From Lachnospiraceae bacterium (GTDB taxonomy: Bacteria > Bacillota > Clostridia > Lachnospirales > Lachnospiraceae), in the NCBI GenBank assembly GCA_910574965.1, contig CAJTDB010000006.1, forward strand, positions 124,001 through 188,000: 64,000 bases of DNA. Direction: 5' to 3'. Each line of letters starts with the position of its first letter. The first letter of the stretch is position 1. Below, in pieces: positions 34,501-42,889 of this stretch. The notes below the pieces were generated by a model that ran no database searches, was not told the DNA's origin, and worked only from the letters and a program-made list of their open reading frames with translations. Made by a program: the position numbers and the translations under genes.

Positions 34501-34944
34501 ATGTATAGTGATAAAGTAATGGATCATTTCCAGAACCCAAGGAACGTAGGGGAGATCGAGGATGCCAGCGGCGTCGGGACCGTAGGCAACGCAAAATGCG
34601 GGGACATTATGCGGATTTATCTGGATATCGATGAGGAGCAGGTGATCCGTGACGTGAAATTCAAAACCTTTGGCTGCGGGGCAGCCGTGGCTACCAGCAG
34701 TATGGCAACTGAGCTGGTGAAAGGAAAGACCATCTACGAAGCCCTTCAGGTGACAAATAAAGCAGTGATGGAAGCTCTTGACGGGCTTCCTCCTGTGAAA
34801 GTACACTGTTCCCTTCTGGCGGAAGAAGCTATCCATGCTGCACTTTGGGATTATGCGGAGAAGCACGGGATTAAGATCGAAGGACTCGAAAAGCCAAAGT
34901 CGGATATTCATGAGGGGGAAGAAGAGGAAAGCGAAGAGTATTGA
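34501..34944 (+). CDS. nifU: Iron-sulfur cluster scaffold NifU/IscU
   Basis: A 147-residue scaffold on which [2Fe-2S]/[4Fe-4S] clusters are built from NifS sulfur. The three cluster cysteines Cys33 (NAKCGD), Cys59 (FGCGAA) and Cys103 (VHCSLLAEEA) are present. The Asp after Cys33 is the usual fourth partner. It is an IscU-like domain only, lacking the ferredoxin and C-terminal domains of full NifU. The acidic tail (EGEEEESEEY) is unusual but short. The stop lies 2 bases before the mnmA start. Confidence 0.93.
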   Translation: MYSDKVMDHFQNPRNVGEIEDASGVGTVGNAKCGDIMRIYLDIDEEQVIRDVKFKTFGCGAAVATSSMATELVKGKTIYEALQVTNKAVMEALDGLPPVKVHCSLLAEEAIHAALWDYAEKHGIKIEGLEKPKSDIHEGEEEESEEY

Positions 34945-34946
34945 GC

Positions 34947-36020
34947 ATGAAGAAAAAAGTCGTCATCGGCATGTCCGGCGGTGTGGATTCTTCTGTGGCA
35001 GCATGGCTTTTGAAGGAACAGGGCTATGAAGTGATTGGCGTGACCATGCAGATCTGGCAGGAGGAAGATCCGGACCAGGTGGAAGAAAACGGCGGATGCT
35101 GCGGGCTGAGTGCTGTGGAAGATGCCAGAAGAGTAGCGGCGAAGCTTCAGATTCCGTATTATGTCATGAATTTTAAAGAAGATTTTAAAGAAAAAGTCAT
35201 TGACTATTTTATGGACGAGTATCTTCAGGGGCGGACACCTAACCCCTGTATTGCCTGCAACCGGTATGTCAAATGGGAGGCGCTTCTGAAACGGAGTCTG
35301 GAAATCGGAGCGGATTATATTGCCACTGGGCACTATGCCCGCATCGAACAGCTTCCGAACGGGCGCTATGCAGTCAGAAGGTCTGTGACGGCTGCAAAAG
35401 ATCAGACATATGCGCTCTATAATCTTAACCAGGAGCAGCTTTCACATACGCTGATGCCTGTAGGCGCATATACGAAGGAGCAGATTCGCAGCTTTGCCGG
35501 GGAGCTTGGACTGTCCGTGGCCAAAAAGCCGGACAGCCAGGAGATCTGCTTTGTGCCGGATAATGACTATGCCCGTTTTATTGAGGAACATGCCGGGGGA
35601 AAGATCCCGGAAGGAAACTTTGTATGGACTGACGGAACGGTTCTTGGGAAACACAAAGGAATCATTCATTATACGGTCGGTCAGCGCAAAGGACTGGGAC
35701 TTGCTATGGGAAGGCCGGTGGTCGTGACAAAGATCTGTCCCGGAACCGGCGATGTAGTTATTGGAGAAGAACAGGATGTATTTTCCCGTACCCTTAAAGC
35801 GGTCCGCTTAAACTGGATGGCAGCAGAACCTCCGGCAGAGGAAGCACGCTTTCTGGCCAAGATTCGTTATGCCCATGGGGGTGCCTGGTGTACCGTCCGC
35901 ATGACCGGGCCGGAAGAAGCCGAATGCGTCTTTGACGAGCCGGTCCGGGCTGTAACGCCGGGACAGGCAGTAGTCTTTTATGAAGGTGAATACGTAGCCG
36001 GAGGCGGGACAATCCGGTAA
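34947..36020 (+). CDS. mnmA: tRNA-specific 2-thiouridylase MnmA
   Basis: Makes the s2 modification of U34 in Lys, Glu and Gln tRNAs with ATP and sulfur from a desulfurase. Of 357 residues, the PP-loop GMSGGVDSSVAAWLL is at the N-terminus, the first catalytic Cys101 in NPCIACNRYVKW and the second Cys201 in SQEICFVPDNDYARF. GHYAR and VGQRKGLGLA are also present. The ATG at 34947 is preferred to the TTG two codons earlier, which overlaps the nifU stop. Placement with nifS and nifU links cluster building and tRNA thiolation. A hairpin follows the stop. Confidence 0.96.
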   Translation: MKKKVVIGMSGGVDSSVAAWLLKEQGYEVIGVTMQIWQEEDPDQVEENGGCCGLSAVEDARRVAAKLQIPYYVMNFKEDFKEKVIDYFMDEYLQGRTPNPCIACNRYVKWEALLKRSLEIGADYIATGHYARIEQLPNGRYAVRRSVTAAKDQTYALYNLNQEQLSHTLMPVGAYTKEQIRSFAGELGLSVAKKPDSQEICFVPDNDYARFIEEHAGGKIPEGNFVWTDGTVLGKHKGIIHYTVGQRKGLGLAMGRPVVVTKICPGTGDVVIGEEQDVFSRTLKAVRLNWMAAEPPAEEARFLAKIRYAHGGAWCTVRMTGPEEAECVFDEPVRAVTPGQAVVFYEGEYVAGGGTIR

Positions 36021-36031
36021 CCTGACAGAGA

Positions 36032-36064
36032 GAAGAGATCGGATTATGCGAATCCGATCTCTTC
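36032..36064 (+). terminator. Perfect 14-bp hairpin after mnmA, covering the end of the minus-strand hisK
   Basis: GAAGAGATCGGATT (36032-36045) is exactly complementary to 36051-36064 with a 5-base loop. A TGCTTTTCTG tract follows on the plus strand, so it ends the iscR operon. The same bases encode the last residues and stop codon of hisK on the other strand. Confidence 0.7.
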
Positions 36065-36853
36065 TGCTTTTCTGTTATGAAAAATAAAATAAGAACGGAA
36101 TCCGCAGGCTTTTAACAGTTCGGCTGCCCGGTCAAATTCATAGGCCAGATAGTCAGGAACATGAGTATCGGAGCCAAGGGTAATGATCCGGCCTCCCAGT
36201 TCCCGATAACGGCAGATGATTTCCGGACAGGGATTCGGGGCTTTTAATCCGTATTTGTAGCCGCCGGTATTGACCTCCAGCCCGATGTCTTTTTTGATCA
36301 GCGCCCGAAGGATCTCATCTAAAAGCTCCCGGTATGTGTGGCAGGAATAATTTCGATTTTTGTTGGGACCATACCGGACGACATAATCCAGATGTCCAAA
36401 GACATCAAAATTGGAGTATGCCTGCAGGTTCTGAAGAATGCACTCAAAATATTCTAAGAATGCTTCCTGTTCGGACCGTCCTTCAAAATAAGAAGAGAAA
36501 AAGGGGTCCCGGCTGTGTACGAGATGGATGGAGCCCAAGACAAAATCAAAAGGATTGGAGAAGACCAGGTTGTGGTGCTTCTTGCTCAGATAAGGCTGCA
36601 GTCCCAGTTCCACGCCGATGGCCAGATCGATTTGATCTGCAAACTGTTCTTTCATGACCAGCAGACGGCGGAAGTATTCCTTTGGATCAAATTCAAAACA
36701 GACGCCGCTTTCTTCATAGTCATAATCCATATGATCGGTCAGGCAAAGGTGCCGGATTCCCCGGTCAATGGCCCGCTGAATCATAGTTTCCGGGGGAATG
36801 TTGCAGTCTCCGGAAAAAGAGGTATGTACATGGTAGTCTGATAAGATCTTCAA
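36044..36853 (-). CDS. hisK: PHP-family histidinol-phosphatase
   Basis: Removes phosphate from histidinol phosphate in histidine synthesis. The 269 residues carry the PHP metal-binding motifs in order: DYHVHTSFSGD (residues 6-16), CLTDHMDYD, VELGLQ, GSIHLV, FGHLDYVVRY, LEVNTGG and GSDTHVP. The start is a TTG at 36853, with AGGAGG 8 bases upstream on the minus strand; the open frame continues 65 codons further without a ribosome site and overlaps the promoter. It is a lone gene, with no other his genes in the window. Related PHP phosphatases act on other phosphoesters, so substrate is inferred from family resemblance. Confidence 0.85.
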   Translation of the reverse strand: MKILSDYHVHTSFSGDCNIPPETMIQRAIDRGIRHLCLTDHMDYDYEESGVCFEFDPKEYFRRLLVMKEQFADQIDLAIGVELGLQPYLSKKHHNLVFSNPFDFVLGSIHLVHSRDPFFSSYFEGRSEQEAFLEYFECILQNLQAYSNFDVFGHLDYVVRYGPNKNRNYSCHTYRELLDEILRALIKKDIGLEVNTGGYKYGLKAPNPCPEIICRYRELGGRIITLGSDTHVPDYLAYEFDRAAELLKACGFRSYFIFHNRKAEEIGFA

Positions 36854-36886
36854 ATGTGTTTCCTCCTGTGTAACCTGTCTGTTTTC

Positions 36887-36915
36887 ATAATAAAAGAAAT
36901 TTTGCGGAATGTAAA
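36887..36915 (-). promoter_or_regulatory. Promoter of hisK
   Basis: On the minus strand TTTACA and TATTAT are 17 bp apart, ending ~33 bp before the TTG start. This supports the short version of the gene. The 344-bp gap to gap holds this promoter, the divergent gap promoter, and nothing else recognisable between them. Confidence 0.6.
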
Positions 36916-37082
36916 GTATTCTGGTAATAAAAATGGACAGGAGAGGAGAAGGCCCTTTTGGAAAGGTTGGGCAAAATGTAGAAAATATACAGAGGAACAG
37001 AGAAGGATTATGTGAACTTGTACATGCTGTTTTTGCATGGTTCTGCACGGATCGGGCGTAACGAAAAAAATTTGATTGGGTA

Positions 37083-37111
37083 TTGATATTTTAGGACAAA
37101 TTAGGTAAAAT
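37083..37111 (+). promoter_or_regulatory. Promoter of gap
   Basis: TTGATA and TAAAAT are 17 bp apart, giving a leader of about 80 bases before the gap start. Confidence 0.65.
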
Positions 37112-37197
37112 ATGTAATGGTTGATGTTCTTTTAACAATCATTGGAAGAGTTGGAAGAACAAACATATAATATTCAACTTTTAGGAGGAATGGAAAC

Positions 37198-38211
37198 ATG
37201 GCAGTAAAAGTAGCGATCAATGGATTCGGACGTATCGGTCGTCTCGCATTCAGACAGATGTTTGGTGCAGAGGGGTACGAAGTTGTAGCGATCAACGACT
37301 TAACTTCTCCGAAGATGCTGGCACATCTGTTAAAGTATGATTCTTCTCAGGGCAAATATGCACTGGCTGATACCGTATCTGCAACAGAAGATTCTATCGT
37401 TGTCGATGGAAAAGAGATTAAGATCTATGCAAAGGCAAACGCAACGGAGCTTCCCTGGGGAGAGATCGGTGTGGACGTAGTTCTGGAGTGTACCGGATTC
37501 TACACCTCTAAAGAAAAAGCATCTGCTCATATTACTGCAGGCGCTAAGAAAGTTGTCATCTCCGCTCCGGCTGGCAATGATCTGCCGACTATCGTTTATA
37601 ATGTAAATCATGAGACACTGACCAAAGAGGATACTGTGATTTCCGCAGCTTCCTGTACTACCAACTGCTTGGCTCCTATGGCAAAGGCTCTGAACGATCT
37701 GGCTCCCATCGAGTCCGGTATCATGTGCACAATTCATGCTTACACAGGCGATCAGATGGTTCTTGACGGACCGCAGAGAAAAGGCGATCTGAGAAGAAGC
37801 CGTGCAGCAGCTATCAATATCGTTCCGAACAGCACCGGTGCTGCAAAAGCAATCGGCCTTGTTATTCCGGAACTGAATGGAAAACTGATCGGCGCAGCTC
37901 AGCGTGTACCGACCCCGACCGGTTCTACAACGCTTCTGTTCGCAGTTGTGAACAAAGCAGTGACCAAAGAAGAGATCAATGCGGCAATGAAAGCTGCTAC
38001 TACCGAGTCCTATGGTTATACCGAGGATGAGATCGTATCCAGCGATATCGTTGGTATGAGATATGGTTCTCTGTTCGATGCTACTCAGACTATGGTTTCT
38101 CCGCTTCCGGATGGAAAGACCCAGGTGGAAGTTGTATCTTGGTATGACAATGAGAACTCTTACGTATCTCAGATGGTTCGTACCATCAAATACTTCGCAG
38201 AGCTGGCATAA
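37198..38211 (+). CDS. gap: Glyceraldehyde-3-phosphate dehydrogenase
   Basis: Oxidises and phosphorylates glyceraldehyde-3-phosphate with NAD in glycolysis. The 337 residues include [17 protein letters not shown] at the N-terminus, the catalytic Cys153 in [12 protein letters not shown], the His in [11 protein letters not shown], and [14 protein letters not shown] and [12 protein letters not shown]. An Asp in AINDLTS at the NAD-ribose position fits an NAD enzyme. Codon choice (many UCU, GCU, GUU) differs from neighbours in the way typical of very highly expressed genes. AGGAGG precedes the ATG. Promoter and strong terminator bracket it as a single-gene unit. Confidence 0.98.
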   Translation: MAVKVAINGFGRIGRLAFRQMFGAEGYEVVAINDLTSPKMLAHLLKYDSSQGKYALADTVSATEDSIVVDGKEIKIYAKANATELPWGEIGVDVVLECTGFYTSKEKASAHITAGAKKVVISAPAGNDLPTIVYNVNHETLTKEDTVISAASCTTNCLAPMAKALNDLAPIESGIMCTIHAYTGDQMVLDGPQRKGDLRRSRAAAINIVPNSTGAAKAIGLVIPELNGKLIGAAQRVPTPTGSTTLLFAVVNKAVTKEEINAAMKAATTESYGYTEDEIVSSDIVGMRYGSLFDATQTMVSPLPDGKTQVEVVSWYDNENSYVSQMVRTIKYFAELA

Positions 38212-38242
38212 TCGTGCGATACGGCAAGTAATGAAGACCTTA

Positions 38243-38274
38243 AAGGGTCCGGTCTTTGGACCGGACCCTTTTTT
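38243..38274 (+). terminator. Strong intrinsic terminator after gap
   Basis: AAGGGTCCGGTC and GACCGGACCCTT pair over 12 bp around a TTTG loop, followed by a T-run. pgk begins ~54 bp later, so it needs its own promoter or read-through. Confidence 0.92.
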
Positions 38275-38327
38275 CCGATTGCAAAGATGTGCAGGTTGAT
38301 ATAGAAGAAAACAGGAGGCAGATCAAA

Positions 38328-39551
38328 ATGGGATTAAATAAAAAATCCGTAAATGATATCAATGTAAAAGGAAAGCGTGTTCTGGTAAGATGTGATTTTA
38401 ACGTTCCGTTAAAGGACGGCGCAATTACAGACGATACCCGGATTAAAGCAGCGCTTCCGACAATCCAGAAGCTGATCGATGACGGCGGAAAAGTGATTCT
38501 CTGCTCTCACCTGGGCAAAGTGAAAAACGGCCCCAATGAGGGAGAATCTCTGGCACCGGTGGCAAAGAGACTGTCCGAGAAACTGGGAAAGGCAGTGAAC
38601 TTTGTAGCTGATTACAATGTGACCGGCGAGGCAGCAACTGCAGCAGTGGCAGCTATGAACGAGGGCGATGTGGTGCTTCTTCAGAATACGCGTTTCCGCG
38701 GCAAAGAGGAGACGAAAAACGGAGAAGCTTTCTCCAAAGAGCTGGCAGATCTCTGCGATGTATATGTATGTGACGCATTTGGTTCTTCCCACAGAGCACA
38801 TGCATCGGTGGCAGGTGTAACGGATGTGGTCCGTGCCAAAGGCGGTGAGTGTGCAGTTGGCTATCTGATGCAGAAGGAGATCGATTTCCTTGGAAATGCA
38901 GTGGAAAATCCGGTACGGCCTTTCGTGGCGATTCTGGGCGGTGCAAAAGTAGCAGATAAGCTGAATGTCATTGCAAATCTTCTGGAAAAATGCGATACAC
39001 TGATTATCGGCGGCGGTATGGCTTATACGTTCTTAAAAGCAAAAGGTTATGAGATCGGAACTTCCCTGGTGGATGAAGAGAAGCTGGATTACTGCAAAGA
39101 GATGATGGAGAAAGCAGAGAAGCTTGGCAAGAAGCTTCTGCTTCCTGTTGATACTACCATCGCTTCTGCATTCCCGAATCCTATTGATGCAGAGATTGAA
39201 GTTTCTGTAGTAAGTGCAGATGCAATCCCGGCGGACAAGATGGGTCTGGATATTGGAACGAAGACGGCGGAAATGTATGCGGATGCAGTGAAATCCGCAA
39301 AGACGGTTGTCTGGAACGGTCCTATGGGCGTGTTTGAGAATCCGATTCTGGCAAAAGGAACGATTGCAGTGGCGAAGTCTCTGGCAGAGACGGATGCAAC
39401 AACGATTATCGGCGGAGGGGATTCTGCAGCAGCCGTGAACCAGTTGGGCTTTGCAGATAAGATGAGCCATATTTCCACAGGCGGAGGAGCGTCCCTGGAA
39501 TTCCTGGAGGGCAAAGAACTTCCGGGCGTGGCAGCGGCAGACGATAAATAA
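38328..39551 (+). CDS. pgk: Phosphoglycerate kinase
   Basis: Makes ATP from 1,3-bisphosphoglycerate. The 407 residues show [16 protein letters not shown] near the N-terminus, [30 protein letters not shown], the hinge region, NGPMGVFE and the nucleotide-binding GGGDSAAAV...[13 protein letters not shown]. It is about ten residues longer than most bacterial enzymes, with the extra at the C-terminus (VAAADDK). The ATG at 38328 has AGGAGG before it; the frame runs upstream into the gap terminator. Two tandem hairpin repeats separate it from tpiA. Confidence 0.97.
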   Translation: MGLNKKSVNDINVKGKRVLVRCDFNVPLKDGAITDDTRIKAALPTIQKLIDDGGKVILCSHLGKVKNGPNEGESLAPVAKRLSEKLGKAVNFVADYNVTGEAATAAVAAMNEGDVVLLQNTRFRGKEETKNGEAFSKELADLCDVYVCDAFGSSHRAHASVAGVTDVVRAKGGECAVGYLMQKEIDFLGNAVENPVRPFVAILGGAKVADKLNVIANLLEKCDTLIIGGGMAYTFLKAKGYEIGTSLVDEEKLDYCKEMMEKAEKLGKKLLLPVDTTIASAFPNPIDAEIEVSVVSADAIPADKMGLDIGTKTAEMYADAVKSAKTVVWNGPMGVFENPILAKGTIAVAKSLAETDATTIIGGGDSAAAVNQLGFADKMSHISTGGGASLEFLEGKELPGVAAADDK

Positions 39552-39557
39552 AAATTT

Positions 39558-39766
39558 GGAACTTAAAACAGCATCCGCCGCAAAATGCCCGGAAGGGTTT
39601 ACAGGCATGAAGTGACTGAAAAGCCTTCCAGAACAGGGGGTATTTTGAGGGGGATGCGGAACTTAAAACAGCATCCGCCGCAAAATGCCCGGAAGGGTTT
39701 GCAGGCATGAAGTGACTGAAAAGCCTTCCAGAACAGGGGGTATTTTGAGGGGGATGCGGAACTTAA
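39558..39766 (+). repeat. Two tandem copies of a 100-bp hairpin unit plus start of a third
   Basis: The period is exactly 100 bp (39558-39657 and 39658-39757, then a partial unit of 9 bp). The two copies differ at one base (A at 39601, G at 39701). Each begins GGAACTTAAAACAGCATCC and ends GGGGATGC. Inside, GCATCC, CAAAAT and GGAAGG on the left find complements CCTTCC, ATTTTG and GGATGC on the right, so a unit folds into one long interrupted stem. No T-run follows. The array ends in TTAAATAGGAGA, which is the ribosome site of tpiA. The same end sequences occur before cbiH and cbiF. Confidence 0.85.
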
Positions 39767-39783
39767 ATAGGAGATCATAAGAG

Positions 39784-40533
39784 ATGGCAAGAAGAAAGAT
39801 TATTGCTGGTAACTGGAAAATGAACATGACACCCAGCGAGGCTGTGGAGCTGATTAACACACTGAAGCCGCTGGTTGCTACAGAAGAGGCAGATGTTGTA
39901 TTCTGCGTGCCGGCAATCGATATTATTCCGGCTATGGAAGCTGCAAAAGGCTCCAATATCCAGATCGGCGCAGAGAACATGTATTTTGAAGAGAAAGGTG
40001 CATATACGGGCGAAATCTCCCCGGCTATGCTGACCGATGCAGGCGTAAAATACGTTGTACTTGGACATTCCGAGAGAAGAGAGTATTTTGCAGAGACCAG
40101 CGAGACGGTCAATAAGAAGATGCTCAAGGCATTCGAGCACGGCATCACTCCGATTATGTGCTGCGGTGAGACTCTGACTCAGAGAGAGCAGGGTGTAACG
40201 ATGGATTTCATCCGTCAGCAGGTAAAGGTTGGCTTCCTTGGAGTTACTGCAGAGCAGGCAGCTACGGCGGTAATTGCTTATGAGCCCATCTGGGCGATCG
40301 GAACCGGCAAGACGGCTACGACAGAGCAGGCACAGGAAGTCTGCAAAGGCATTCGCGCCTGCATCGCAGAGATCTATGACGATGCTACAGCAGAGAAGAT
40401 CCGCATCCAGTACGGCGGTTCTGTAAATGCGGCAACTGCTCCGGAACTGTTCGCACAGCCGGATATCGACGGCGGCCTTGTGGGCGGTGCAGCGCTGAAA
40501 CCGGATTTTGGTAAAATTGTCAATTATAAATAA
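39784..40533 (+). CDS. tpiA: Triosephosphate isomerase
   Basis: Interconverts dihydroxyacetone phosphate and glyceraldehyde-3-phosphate. The 249 residues are family length, with GNWKMN at the N-terminus (catalytic Lys), His95 in [11 protein letters not shown], the catalytic Glu167 in [15 protein letters not shown] and the phosphate loop [13 protein letters not shown]. Its ribosome site AGGAGA lies at the very end of the upstream hairpin array. A terminator follows. Confidence 0.98.
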   Translation: MARRKIIAGNWKMNMTPSEAVELINTLKPLVATEEADVVFCVPAIDIIPAMEAAKGSNIQIGAENMYFEEKGAYTGEISPAMLTDAGVKYVVLGHSERREYFAETSETVNKKMLKAFEHGITPIMCCGETLTQREQGVTMDFIRQQVKVGFLGVTAEQAATAVIAYEPIWAIGTGKTATTEQAQEVCKGIRACIAEIYDDATAEKIRIQYGGSVNAATAPELFAQPDIDGGLVGGAALKPDFGKIVNYK

Positions 40534-40557
40534 GCAGCAGAATATGCAGTAAAGAAG

Positions 40558-40608
40558 CAGCACCGGATAGAAGGCAGAAGACTTTTGGCCGTATCCGGTG
40601 CTGTTTTT
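40558..40608 (+). terminator. Intrinsic terminator after tpiA
   Basis: CAGCACCGGATA (40558-40569) and TATCCGGTGCTG (40592-40603) are exact complements around a 22-base loop, followed by five T. Confidence 0.88.
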
Positions 40609-40653
40609 GGCGGAAATGAAATACCAGAGTTTCGGAAAGAAAGCAGGTTCCGA

Positions 40654-41544
40654 TTATGATTCGGCAGGACTTACAGCCCACAAAGGTCCGCCATTATCAT
40701 AGCTTTTCTTTAATTCGGAAAGCAGTTGGTCCAGGTTCCATTCGAGGGTGCAGTTTTCGTAGTTTACAGGATCGGCAATAGAAATGTTGCCGCTTTCCAA
40801 AAGGTTTGTGAACAGAACGAAATGCCCGTTGTTGGTCAGGGCTCCCCGGCCCATCAGAGCGACCAGAATATGGCCGGAGGAGAGAAGCTCTGTTACATGT
40901 TCGCGGGAGCGGTCGGTAACGCTTTCTACATGAAGGCCGTAGGCATTCAGAGAGTCCGGAATCAGGCTGTGATAGGAACCGCCGTGGAGGGCATAATATC
41001 CGTTTTCCGATGCCCAGTCGGCGATGTCCGTGGGATCAACCGCGGTATTGCCGAAACTGTTGATGACCATGGCTGCGGCAGTCGGACCGCAGCCGTAGCT
41101 GTGCATAGGATCTTCCCCGCCGTAAAGATAGTCTCCCCACCGGATATCTCCCTGGTGGTAGTAAAGCATGGGACCAAGCTGAGTATCCAGCATATACAGA
41201 TAGACCTGGTCCGGCGGATCGGTGCCCTGTGCTTCCAGGTGGGCTACGTCCCCTTCTTCTCCGGTAAATTCAATATAAGGCGGATGGGAGTCTTCCTCCT
41301 TTGGGGGAGCGGAAGGCTCGGAGGTGTCCGACCAGGATGCAATGGTGTCGGATAATGATTCGAACTGGTGTACGATACCGGAACGAACACTGCCTGCAAA
41401 ATACAGGATATCCTCCATGGTAAATGGACGATAGAATGTATAAAGGCTGACGGTCAGTACGATGATGCATGTCAGAATGCCCAGCAAAAGGAGGGTGGGC
41501 AGGAGGGGTCTTTTTTTCTTCGGTGATGGCTGGTAAGTTTTCAT
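40654..41544 (-). CDS. Membrane-anchored C39-like (papain-fold) cysteine peptidase
   Basis: A 296-residue protein with a basic N-terminus (KKKRP) and one membrane span at about residues 14-37, then a ~90-residue linker rich in Ser, Pro and acids, and an extracellular peptidase domain from ~125. Active-site residues are Cys152 in SYGCGPTAAAM, His241 in NNGHFVLF and Asp258 in ADPVN. The QGDIRWGDYLYGG stretch before the Cys is typical of the C39-like-2 group. Such proteins act on the cell surface; the target (wall peptide or protein) is unknown. It is not fused to an ABC transporter, so it is not a bacteriocin exporter. GGAG lies upstream of its ATG. Confidence 0.82.
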   Translation of the reverse strand: MKTYQPSPKKKRPLLPTLLLLGILTCIIVLTVSLYTFYRPFTMEDILYFAGSVRSGIVHQFESLSDTIASWSDTSEPSAPPKEEDSHPPYIEFTGEEGDVAHLEAQGTDPPDQVYLYMLDTQLGPMLYYHQGDIRWGDYLYGGEDPMHSYGCGPTAAAMVINSFGNTAVDPTDIADWASENGYYALHGGSYHSLIPDSLNAYGLHVESVTDRSREHVTELLSSGHILVALMGRGALTNNGHFVLFTNLLESGNISIADPVNYENCTLEWNLDQLLSELKKSYDNGGPLWAVSPAES

Positions 41545-41607
41545 AATGAAATCAGCTCCGCTTTGGAATTATGCGGGATGGTTCAAACAGATACAGGTGA
41601 CGACTCT

Positions 41608-41636
41608 ATTATATCGGAATATAGGAAGGATGGGAA
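41608..41636 (-). promoter_or_regulatory. Promoter of the C39-like peptidase gene
   Basis: On the minus strand TTCCCA and a perfect TATAAT are 17 bp apart, about 65 bp before the start. Confidence 0.5.
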
Positions 41637-41675
41637 GTGGGGCAGGATGGAAAATGAATTTTTCCGGTCAAAAAA

Positions 41676-41704
41676 TTGACGGGCCTTGAGAATTGTGGTA
41701 TGAT
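41676..41704 (+). promoter_or_regulatory. Promoter of the cobalamin operon
   Basis: TTGACG and TATGAT are 17 bp apart and place the transcript start near 41711, just before the riboswitch. Confidence 0.65.
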
Positions 41705-41721
41705 TTTTACAATTAAGCAAG

Positions 41722-41918
41722 ATCAGAAAGTGCTGTCTGGAGTGCATTTTAAAGAAATGTCAGGCCGGGCAGAAAAGGGAATCAGGTGCGAGGCCTGAAC
41801 GATCCGGTCACTGTAAGCGGGGAGCAATATCTGCAGGAGCCATTGCCAAGAGGTGAGAAGGGAAGATAGAGCGCAGAGCATAGGAGAAAACCGCAAGTCA
41901 GGAAACCTGCTTTCTGAT
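41722..41918 (+). promoter_or_regulatory. Cobalamin (B12) riboswitch
   Basis: The closing stem P1 is exact: ATCAGAAAG (41722-41730) with CTTTCTGAT (41910-41918). Between them lie the conserved core GGGAATCAGGTGCGAGGCCT, then GGTCACTGTAAGCGGGG, a CCATTGCCAAGAGGTGAGAAG stretch (41841-41861), and the B12 box AGTCAGGAAACCTGC (41896-41910), one base off the usual consensus. Cobalamin or its coenzyme form binding should favour the downstream terminator and lower expression of the tetrapyrrole/cobalamin genes. It lies between its own promoter and cbiF. The 589-bp gap from the peptidase gene to cbiF holds two promoters, this element, a terminator and a hairpin unit. Confidence 0.93.
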
Positions 41919-42009
41919 AAAGGGGAGCTTCCGTGGAAAGCAGATCCGAAGATACAGGACCGGTGCGCCGTCCGGCATAACCGGAGGAAACAGATGTATT
42001 TGTACAGAG

Positions 42010-42043
42010 GACCTGCCGTCGTATTGACGTTCGGGTCTTTTTT
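42010..42043 (+). terminator. Terminator of the riboswitch expression platform
   Basis: GACCTGCCGTC (42010-42020) pairs imperfectly with GACGTTCGGGTC (42026-42037) around a 5-base loop, followed by six T. It stands ~90 bases after the B12 box and before cbiF, as expected for a transcription-attenuating switch. Confidence 0.7.
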
Positions 42044-42058
42044 GCTGGGCGGAAGGAC

Positions 42059-42120
42059 GGAACTTTAAAACAGTGTCCGGGCAGGAAGAAAAGATGGCCT
42101 GTATGGGCGCGGAAATTAAA
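42059..42120 (+). repeat. Short single hairpin unit with the shared repeat ends, before cbiF
   Basis: It opens with GGAACTTTAAAACAGTGTCC and closes with GCGGAAATTAAACAGGAG, matching the ends of the units before tpiA and cbiH. The body is only about 50 bp and can pair GTGTCC with GGGCGC (two wobbles) and CAGG with CCTG. It runs into the cbiF ribosome site. The membership in the family rests on the ends and the position. Confidence 0.5.
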
Positions 42121-42133
42121 CAGGAGCAGATGT

Positions 42134-42889
42134 ATGGTATCATTTATTGGAGCAGGACCGGGAGATCCGGAGTTATTGACAATCAAAGGAAAAAGGATTA
42201 TTGACCAGGCAGATGTGATCATCTATGCGGGTTCTCTGGTAAATCCGCAGGTGCTTGCGGACGTAAAGAAAGGTGCCGTCATTCATAACAGTGCGGTCAT
42301 GAATCTTGAGGAAGTGATCGAAGTGATGAAAGACGCAGAAGAAAAAGGGCTGAAAGTGGCGCGGGTACATACAGGGGATCCGGCCATCTATGGGGCGCAT
42401 CGGGAGCAGATGGACCGGCTGGACGAGCTTGGCATTGCGTATGAGGTCATTCCGGGAGTCAGCTCTTTCCTGGCAACAGCGGCGGTTCTAAAGAAAGAGT
42501 ATACGCTTCCGGGCGTAAGTCAGACGGTAATCCTGACGCGTATGGAAGGGCGCACGCCCATGCCGCCGAAGGAAAAGCTTCTTGATCTGGCCAGTCACAA
42601 TGCCACGATGATAATTTTTCTGAGTGTGGGGATGTTGGATGAGATGTCCGAAATCCTGCGTCAGGCGTATCGCCCGGAGACTCCTGTGGCAGTTGTCTAT
42701 AAAGCCACATGGGAGGACCAGAAGATTGTATACGGAGATCTGACGAATATTGCCGAACGGGTGCAGGAAGCCGGAATCAGGAAAACGGCTCTTACGGTGG
42801 TCGGAGATTTCCTGGGTGATGAGTATGAATTATCGAAGCTGTATGATAAGACATTTACAACGGAGTTCCGAAAGGGAGTGGACGGGTAA
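42134..42889 (+). CDS. cbiF: Cobalt-precorrin-4 C11-methyltransferase
   Basis: Methylates C-11 of cobalt-precorrin-4 with SAM in the corrin ring pathway. The 251 residues show the tetrapyrrole-methylase fold: GAGPGDPELLTIKG at residues 6-19, ADVIIYAGSLV, VARVHTGDPAIYGAHREQM and VIPGVSSFLA, which is specific for this step (CobM/CbiF). The start is an ATG with AGGAG a short way upstream. It is the first gene after the riboswitch and its stop overlaps the hemA start. Confidence 0.95.
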   Translation: MVSFIGAGPGDPELLTIKGKRIIDQADVIIYAGSLVNPQVLADVKKGAVIHNSAVMNLEEVIEVMKDAEEKGLKVARVHTGDPAIYGAHREQMDRLDELGIAYEVIPGVSSFLATAAVLKKEYTLPGVSQTVILTRMEGRTPMPPKEKLLDLASHNATMIIFLSVGMLDEMSEILRQAYRPETPVAVVYKATWEDQKIVYGDLTNIAERVQEAGIRKTALTVVGDFLGDEYELSKLYDKTFTTEFRKGVDG

